NCBI RefSeq assembly: GCF_030412265.1
Contig: NZ_JAUHLN010000003.1
Coordinates: 124,001 to 188,000, forward strand
Direction of reading: 5' to 3'
From: Fictibacillus terranigra
Lineage (GTDB): Bacteria > Bacillota > Bacilli > Bacillales > Fictibacillaceae
DNA: 64,000 bases
Part shown: one piece after another, positions 58,695 to 64,000 of the stretch
Numbering within the stretch: position 1 is the first letter of the stretch
How the letters are laid out: each line of letters starts with the position of its first letter
Notes under the pieces: model-generated
What the model saw: only the letters and a program-made list of their open reading frames with translations
Told to the model about the DNA's origin: nothing
Databases searched by the model: none
Translations under genes and position numbers: made by a program

Positions 58695-60635
58695 ATGAAA
58701 GATTTTAATGGCAATAAGTGGCTGATCTATGCTGTATCGCTGATTTTGGCAATATCCAGCGATGTGTTATTCATTGCTTTTCCATCCAGTGCAGCCGAAA
58801 ATACGGTACCCCGATTACTGATCACAGAGGTGGTCCCAGATACCGATAACTATGCCGGTTATGATGCGTTTGAGTATATCGAAATTTATAATAACAGCGA
58901 TCAAGAGATCAATCTGCAAGGCTATCACATTCAATCCGGTGGATGGAACGCCGCCATTGAAAATTCAGCCAGGATCGGCCCGTGGGATTCGATGCTGTTA
59001 TGGACACGACGGCAGGAAACTCAGCCGATGACATTGGAAGGCTTTAATCACCTCTACCTTTCCTCTTACACTAGTAAATACATTGAGGAAGATCATATCC
59101 AAAGATTAGAAAATGTGGGCGGCTTGGTGAACAGCAAAAATCAGACCGTGTCCGTATTGGATCCGAACGGAAAAGAAATCGTCAAAGCAAATTACACCGG
59201 TGACCAGGTACGCGTGAATAGGTCGATTACTTTCAGCTTTCCAGCCGATGGAAGCAACACGATGAAAACGTTATCCGGCAATCAAAATGCAACGCCCGGC
59301 TGGACCGAACCAGGACAAGTACCTCCAAGACCAAAACAAGATGATGCAGCACCTGAAATACCAGCCAATGTAAGAGTGGATGCTGGTAACGGGGAAGTCT
59401 TGTTATCGTGGGATCCAAATTCCGAATCAGACCTTTATCGTTATAATATCTACAAGAATGGGAATTTAGAGTTCTCTGTTACAACCTCCAAGCATGAATT
59501 CAGGTTATCTTCTCTTATCGGCAATCTCAATTTTAATCTGCAAATGACAGCCGTAGATACTTCAGGAAATGAATCCGCAAAATCTCCCCCTTTTACTGTT
59601 AGACCTGGACATCAACTTATTACACAGGCAGAAAGGTCTTTAAACGATAGAAATCCGAAATATCAAAGTCTATGGGATATCAGCAAGGATGGCCCCATTA
59701 TCCCCGGATTGGTGCAGGATCTTGTCCCGCAAGGATTGGGTTATTATAAGAAAAAGGATTGGTTATTTACCATAAATTATTTGGATGACGGACGACCTGG
59801 AACGTTATGCGTTATTGATGCGGAGACTGAACAATTAATTAAATCCATTGTATTATACAACCAAGATGGAACACCCTACACCGGCCACGCGGGAGGCGTT
59901 ACGGTAAGCCGCGACCACGTTTGGATCTCCTCTGAACAATTCCTCTTCACATTAAACATCAGTGACATCGTCGCAGCGAATAATAATGAGGAGCTTGCGT
60001 TTACGAACCAGATTCCTGTCCCCGTTGAGGCTGCTTATGATGTCTACGACGATGATAAAGGCATTCTTTGGGTAGGTGAATTTTATGAACCCACCAGTTA
60101 TCCAACCGATCCATCACACCACCTCGTGAATCGTGCCGGTGAAATGCAATACGCCTGGATGGTCGGTTATAAGCTTAAAACGAATACTGATATGCTTACA
60201 AATGAGCAATGGGAGGAAGGATCAAGTGAGCCTGCAACTCCTGATTATGTCTTTTCAACCATTGGGAAAGTTCAGGGAGCCATTGTTCAAAAGAAGGGAA
60301 TCTCATTAGTTACCTCCTATGGCCGTGCGAACGATAGTGTTCTCTATCGATATGAGGATCCGCAAAAGGAGGAACCTAATGAATACGTCAGGATTGGGCA
60401 AAAAGAAGCTCCACTCTGGTTCCTGGATGGCGAAACAGCGAAACCAATAGAAAGTATCACCGCTATTCCAATGAACGAAGGAGCCGTGTTAGTAAAAAGT
60501 GATCTTTACGTCTCCTTTGAATCCGGAGCTAACAAATATCGTTATACCGGGTCATATCCTAGAGATCGCATGCTAAGAATTGATATGAAGACATTAATGA
60601 AAGATGACAGGAATACAGAGAAAGAAGAACGGTGA
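58695..60635 (+). CDS. Secreted lamin-tail-domain protein
   Basis: Protein of 646 residues with a signal peptide (hydrophobic core, ends SSAAE). Then a lamin tail domain (RLLITEVVPDT, DAFEYIEIYNNSDQEINLQGY), a proline-rich linker, a fibronectin-III-like domain (PEIPANVRVDAGNGEVLLSW), and a ~350-residue C-terminal region with repeated WVGEF/WISSEQ-like strands that suggest a beta-propeller. No catalytic motif recognised. GGGGGAGGAG precedes the ATG; the frame is open upstream but that region belongs to the leader. It is probably extracellular or wall-attached, perhaps binding a polymer. Confidence 0.75.
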   Translation: MKDFNGNKWLIYAVSLILAISSDVLFIAFPSSAAENTVPRLLITEVVPDTDNYAGYDAFEYIEIYNNSDQEINLQGYHIQSGGWNAAIENSARIGPWDSMLLWTRRQETQPMTLEGFNHLYLSSYTSKYIEEDHIQRLENVGGLVNSKNQTVSVLDPNGKEIVKANYTGDQVRVNRSITFSFPADGSNTMKTLSGNQNATPGWTEPGQVPPRPKQDDAAPEIPANVRVDAGNGEVLLSWDPNSESDLYRYNIYKNGNLEFSVTTSKHEFRLSSLIGNLNFNLQMTAVDTSGNESAKSPPFTVRPGHQLITQAERSLNDRNPKYQSLWDISKDGPIIPGLVQDLVPQGLGYYKKKDWLFTINYLDDGRPGTLCVIDAETEQLIKSIVLYNQDGTPYTGHAGGVTVSRDHVWISSEQFLFTLNISDIVAANNNEELAFTNQIPVPVEAAYDVYDDDKGILWVGEFYEPTSYPTDPSHHLVNRAGEMQYAWMVGYKLKTNTDMLTNEQWEEGSSEPATPDYVFSTIGKVQGAIVQKKGISLVTSYGRANDSVLYRYEDPQKEEPNEYVRIGQKEAPLWFLDGETAKPIESITAIPMNEGAVLVKSDLYVSFESGANKYRYTGSYPRDRMLRIDMKTLMKDDRNTEKEER

Positions 60636-60640
60636 GAAGG

Positions 60641-60674
60641 AAAAAAGGCTGCTGGTGTACCTGCAGCCTTTTCG
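60641..60674. terminator. Bidirectional terminator
   Basis: Ten-pair stem AAAAGGCTGC/GCAGCCTTTT between convergent genes. Confidence 0.88.
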
Positions 60675-60681
60675 TTTTATT

Positions 60682-61815
60682 TTATTGTAGGATTTTATCT
60701 GTTTGAACGGATGGGTCTAAATCTTTCTCTTCTTCGTCGAAATAAACCGCCTTGCCCGTTTTGGCAGATTCATAGATTGCTTCCAGGATCTCCGTAACAA
60801 CAAGCGCTTGTTCAGGCTTAACGACCGGTTCTTTATCATTCAGAAGAGCGTCGACCCACAGTCTCGCTTCGTGATCGGCATCGCTCTCTTCATCCGCATC
60901 GTAAAAGGCGACTCCCTTTCCATCCACCTGGATTTTATTGGAATACAGCTTGCCGAAGTCTTCCCCATTTATTCTGAGGCCGTCCATCATGTCGGCTCCG
61001 CCTTCCGTTCCGCAAAGGGTACACATTGCTTCACCTGTCTGTAAAGTATTCAGTGCCCAGCTCGTCTCCAGAGAAATCGTGGCTCCGTTCTTCATGGTGA
61101 TCATGCCGAACGCTGAATCTTCCACCGTAAACTTATCAGGATCCCATGAACCCCAGGCATTTGCAGCATCCTTCTTTTTCCCGAGTTTATGGAAAGTGGT
61201 CCCTAACACCGCCTTTGGCTCGTAATTGTTCATCATCCATAATGTCATGTCGAGGGAATGTGTGCCTATATCAATCAGAGATCCTCCACCCTGCTTTTCT
61301 TCATCTAAAAACACTCCCCAAGTTGGTACGGCCCGACGGCGGATGGCGTGTGCTTTCGCATAATAAATCTCTCCAAAATCTCCGCGCTCACAAAGTTTGT
61401 GAAGATGCCAGCTGTCGGCGCGGTAACGGTACTGATACCCAATCGTCAGCTTCTTGCCTGTTCTTTTGGCGGTATCAACCATGCGGCGTGCATCTTTTAC
61501 TGTCTTGGCCATTGGTTTTTCACACATGACGTGCTTATCCGCCTCGAGTGCATCAACCGTTATGTCTGCATGTGAGTCATTCGGAGTACAAACATGAACG
61601 ACATTAAGACTTTTATCTTCCAGCAGTTCTTTATAATCGGTAAACACTTTTGCATCCGGTGTTCCAAATTCCTGAGCAGCTTTTCGTGCCTTTTCTTCCT
61701 CCAAGTCACAAAAGGCAGCCAGTTCCACTTCGTCAATCTTTGAAAGGCTTGGCATATGCTTTCCGTTGGCGATTCCGCCGCATCCGATAATTCCGATTCG
61801 TATTTTCTTAGGCAT
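60682..61815 (-). CDS. Gfo/Idh/MocA family oxidoreductase
   Basis: NAD(P)-dependent dehydrogenase of 377 residues. Rossmann motif GIIGCGGIANGKHMP, the EKPMAKT lysine, YQYRYR, and GGGSLIDIGTHSLDM. Relatives act on cyclitols and sugars (inositol, glucose, 1,5-anhydrofructose types). It is downstream of a second family member and a GntR/LacI-type regulator, in what looks like a sugar or cyclitol utilisation operon truncated by the window. AAGGGGG precedes the ATG. Confidence 0.9.
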   Translation of the reverse strand: MPKKIRIGIIGCGGIANGKHMPSLSKIDEVELAAFCDLEEEKARKAAQEFGTPDAKVFTDYKELLEDKSLNVVHVCTPNDSHADITVDALEADKHVMCEKPMAKTVKDARRMVDTAKRTGKKLTIGYQYRYRADSWHLHKLCERGDFGEIYYAKAHAIRRRAVPTWGVFLDEEKQGGGSLIDIGTHSLDMTLWMMNNYEPKAVLGTTFHKLGKKKDAANAWGSWDPDKFTVEDSAFGMITMKNGATISLETSWALNTLQTGEAMCTLCGTEGGADMMDGLRINGEDFGKLYSNKIQVDGKGVAFYDADEESDADHEARLWVDALLNDKEPVVKPEQALVVTEILEAIYESAKTGKAVYFDEEEKDLDPSVQTDKILQ

Positions 61816-61834
61816 TTGAAAGTTTCCCCCTTGA

Positions 61835-62857
61835 TTATTGGTTTAAGAGAACTTCTTTTACTTCAGAAATCAAGACCTTTCTTCCTTCAGCATGTGATAG
61901 CGCAGCTGCTTCGTTGATCAAGGTCAGGCTGCAAACGTCTTCTTTCCTAATCGTCGTTTCTTTTCCCTTTACAATCGATTCCACCCATTGCTCCATCGGC
62001 ATCGGGAGGGCTTTCGGCAATACCTCAGGGATAATCCAGCCCTCTTGCTCTAGCTGACTGCTATTTAGACGGATCTCGTTTTCTTCTATAAGCAGCGCTC
62101 CTTTCGTCCCGTAGAGTTCCAGCTGAAAGGGACTTCCATACGATAAAAATCCGGTTTCCACTGTTCCGAGTGCACCTGATCCATATTCGACAAGAACCAC
62201 TGCATTCTCTTCAACCGTCCTTTGATCATTCTTTTGAAAAATGGACGTTACCGCAGATGCCGCACCCGCCAGCCGGTTGGTTAAATAGATGGGATGGGCA
62301 CCAAGGTCGATCAACGCTCCCCCTCCGCACTGTTCCTTGTCAAAAAAATGCGGGGGTAGCCAGCCATTGACACTGCCGCTTACGGGGACCGCTCCATTAT
62401 GCGCGAGACGGCACCGGATGGAGGTTAAGTCACCGAGCCATCCCTTATCGAGAGCATGCTGTGCATATAAATAGTAGTTGGCCGTCAATCTTGGCAAGGA
62501 GACGGTAAGCTTGACTCCATTTTTTTCCGCAGCTTCATAAATTTCTTCACACTCGGCAGTGGTAAACGCCAGAACCTTCTCTGTAAAAACATGTTTTTTA
62601 TGTTCAACAGCTGCCAGGATTACTTCTCTATGCCGATTGGTTGGTGTGTTGACAATGACTCCATCAATCTGTGGATCTCGCAGAACTGTTTCAAGTTCCC
62701 GTATAAAAGGAACACCGAGCTCACTGGACCACTTTTCTCCTCTCGCTGTATCCTCATCCCAGATGCATTTGATCGACAGATCTGGGTGTTTCCCAGCCTC
62801 ACGGGCATAATCATCCGCATGGACATGCCATCTGCTTAAAAGTGCCACTTTCATCAT
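61835..62857 (-). CDS. Gfo/Idh/MocA family oxidoreductase, second copy
   Basis: Protein of 340 residues, more divergent than its neighbour. The N-terminal nucleotide fold (VALLSRWHVHADDYAREA) lacks the usual GxGxxG; downstream TEKVLAFTTAECEEI and GGGALIDLGAHPIYL follow the family. GAGGAG is 7 bases before the ATG; 19 bases separate it from the following family member. Substrate unknown. Confidence 0.85.
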   Translation of the reverse strand: MMKVALLSRWHVHADDYAREAGKHPDLSIKCIWDEDTARGEKWSSELGVPFIRELETVLRDPQIDGVIVNTPTNRHREVILAAVEHKKHVFTEKVLAFTTAECEEIYEAAEKNGVKLTVSLPRLTANYYLYAQHALDKGWLGDLTSIRCRLAHNGAVPVSGSVNGWLPPHFFDKEQCGGGALIDLGAHPIYLTNRLAGAASAVTSIFQKNDQRTVEENAVVLVEYGSGALGTVETGFLSYGSPFQLELYGTKGALLIEENEIRLNSSQLEQEGWIIPEVLPKALPMPMEQWVESIVKGKETTIRKEDVCSLTLINEAAALSHAEGRKVLISEVKEVLLNQ

Positions 62858-62880
62858 TTCATCACTCCTCAAGAGTTTGA

Positions 62881-64000
62881 TTATTTTACATACGGTTTTA
62901 CATTTAGAGGACTTGTTGAATCTCCTTCAACTAAAGTTACGTCTAAAAACTCCCTCTTTATCGAAGAATGGCCGTTGATCATTTCAAGCAGCCTTGTGAC
63001 GGCAAGCCGGCCCATCTCTTTTTCATTTTGGCGGAGGTGGGTAAACTCCCAGCCGCTCAGATTATTATCATGGGCATCAAAACACAGGATGGAAAGATCT
63101 TCTGGAACACGCAGCCCTAACTGTTCGGCTGCACGTTTCGCCAGAACAGCGATATTGTGTTCAATGGCAAATAGTGCTGTCATCTCAGGGTGCTGTATCA
63201 GGTGTTTTTTTATCGTTTCGATATCTTGCTCGGGTTTCGTTCGCGTCTCAAGCGGCGACGGAATGGAATTCCTTAATTCCTTGCACCAGAGCTGGCGGTT
63301 AACGATTTTGTTCTGATCTTCATATGCCCGCAGGATTCCTGTAAAACGGTCTACAACAGTTGTAGTATCACTTGCGGGAGACAGGACTCCAATATTTTCA
63401 TGGCCCAAGCTAAACAAATAGTCCATTCCTTCCTTCGCAGCCTTAATGTTGTCCGTAGAGACGAAGGCTGCTGCAACACCCCTGAACGTCCGGTCGATCA
63501 AGACGAACGGGTACTCGGCGATAATCAGCTTCAGTAATTCAGACCCATAATGCTCGGCTTTTGCTGGATAGAGAATCAGACCGTCCACATTAAAGTCGAT
63601 GAGCTGTCTGATCGCTTCCGCCTCTTTTCCAGGAAGCCCTTTCGTGCGTTTTAATATGATAAAACACCGCCCGTTTGAAGCTTCTTCAATGCTCGCAATT
63701 ACTTTAGAGACATAGCTGTCATCAAGATCCGGAACGATGAGTCCGACTAGACATTTATTCGTTTTTACTTCGTGGAGGCCAGGTTCTTGTGACGGTTTCG
63801 CAGACACGAACGTCCCCTTCCCCCGCTGCCTGAAAACAAGTCCCTCATCTACTAATAGATCCAGTGCTTTTTTACTTGTAATTCGGCTCACTTGAAAGGT
63901 ATCAGACAGTTCTTTTTCAGAAGGCACACGGTCTCCCTCTGTATATTCTCCGCTGACAATATTATTTTTGATTGATTGGTAAACTTGTCTGTATAAAGGA
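62881..64000 (-). CDS. GntR-type regulator with LacI-like sensor (AraR-like, partial)
   Basis: The gene runs in from beyond the window: before the first Met-like codon the frame continues as PLYRQVYQSIKNNIVSGEYT, the normal start of a GntR wHTH. After the HTH (PSEKELSDTFQVSRITSKKAL, GKGTFVS) comes a periplasmic-binding-protein-like sensor (CLVGLIVPDLDDSYVSKVI, ENIGVLSPASDTTTVVDRF). This is the AraR architecture, usually a sugar-responsive repressor. It probably regulates the two dehydrogenase genes that follow at short distance. Confidence 0.9.
   Translation of the reverse strand, partial: PLYRQVYQSIKNNIVSGEYTEGDRVPSEKELSDTFQVSRITSKKALDLLVDEGLVFRQRGKGTFVSAKPSQEPGLHEVKTNKCLVGLIVPDLDDSYVSKVIASIEEASNGRCFIILKRTKGLPGKEAEAIRQLIDFNVDGLILYPAKAEHYGSELLKLIIAEYPFVLIDRTFRGVAAAFVSTDNIKAAKEGMDYLFSLGHENIGVLSPASDTTTVVDRFTGILRAYEDQNKIVNRQLWCKELRNSIPSPLETRTKPEQDIETIKKHLIQHPEMTALFAIEHNIAVLAKRAAEQLGLRVPEDLSILCFDAHDNNLSGWEFTHLRQNEKEMGRLAVTRLLEMINGHSSIKREFLDVTLVEGDSTSPLNVKPYVK

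Noticed and set aside
59233-59418. Minus-strand frame of 61 codons inside the lamin-tail-domain gene
   Set aside because: Shadow of a well-supported gene with signal peptide and ribosome site on the other strand.
1-64000. Mobile elements, CRISPR arrays, tRNA genes
   Set aside because: Looked for transposase motifs, terminal inverted repeats, regularly spaced repeats and tRNA-like T-arms; none was recognised.

Overview
The window is chromosomal DNA of a low-to-mid GC, endospore-forming Bacillota, very probably a Bacillaceae. The evidence is the yneT-like/parE/parC block, the ypsC-rnpB-gpsB-ypsA-mrfB-mrfA block ordered as in Bacillus subtilis, splA/splB, CotS- and CotB-like spore-coat proteins, a class B RNase P RNA, and strong AGGAGG-type ribosome sites with frequent TTG/GTG starts. 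I cannot fix the genus. No IS element, prophage, CRISPR array or tRNA was seen. Most genes are on the minus strand.

Layout. (1) 1-3.7 kb: a TetR-controlled operon of a reductase-like SDR, a fatty-aldehyde-type dehydrogenase and a secreted family I.5 lipase (cut by the window edge). (2) 3.9-4.9 kb: NUDIX hydrolase and a small protein. (3) 5-12.1 kb: a likely spore-surface locus. A CotS-like kinase with a sigma-K-like promoter, a LicC-like nucleotidyltransferase, a glycerol-1-phosphate-dehydrogenase-like enzyme and a CDP-alcohol phosphatidyltransferase form one operon. Two CotB-like three-repeat proteins and an ArsB/NhaD-type permease follow. (4) 12.2-12.9 kb: two decayed genes (nucleoside hydrolase, small membrane protein). 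(5) 13-24.5 kb: complete reductive pyrimidine catabolism (PreT/PreA, dihydropyrimidinase, two unrelated candidate N-carbamoyl-beta-alanine hydrolases, omega-aminotransferase, malonate-semialdehyde dehydrogenase) with a PucR regulator. (6) 24.6-31.4 kb: secreted NucA/NucB-type protein, DUF4870-like protein, TrpD-like protein, L,D-transpeptidase, molybdopterin oxidoreductase plus a small RHH protein. (7) 31.5-38.9 kb: a broken Fur-box ABC exporter, a BASS transporter behind a SAM (S-box) riboswitch, a gutted WYL regulator, splAB, a frameshifted GNAT and small membrane proteins. (8) 39-53.6 kb: parEC, CoA-binding protein, carboxypeptidase Taq, ypsC, rnpB, gpsB, ypsA, a candidate 27-aa membrane peptide, mrfBA and a gamma-carbonic-anhydrase-like protein. 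(9) 53.8-58.4 kb: glpP beside an MFS/TIM-barrel/HAD/MgtC cluster whose leader carries a terminator, suggesting glycerol-3-phosphate-linked control. (10) 58.7-64 kb: secreted lamin-tail-domain protein, two Gfo/Idh/MocA oxidoreductases and a GntR/LacI-type regulator running off the edge.

The strongest candidates for something undescribed are the sigma-K-linked CDP-alcohol locus, the SAM-riboswitch-controlled BASS transporter, and the GlpP-linked MFS/TIM/HAD cluster. The window also shows active gene decay: two frameshifted genes, one multi-frameshift remnant, one internally deleted regulator and one exporter with both a lost start codon and a nonsense codon.
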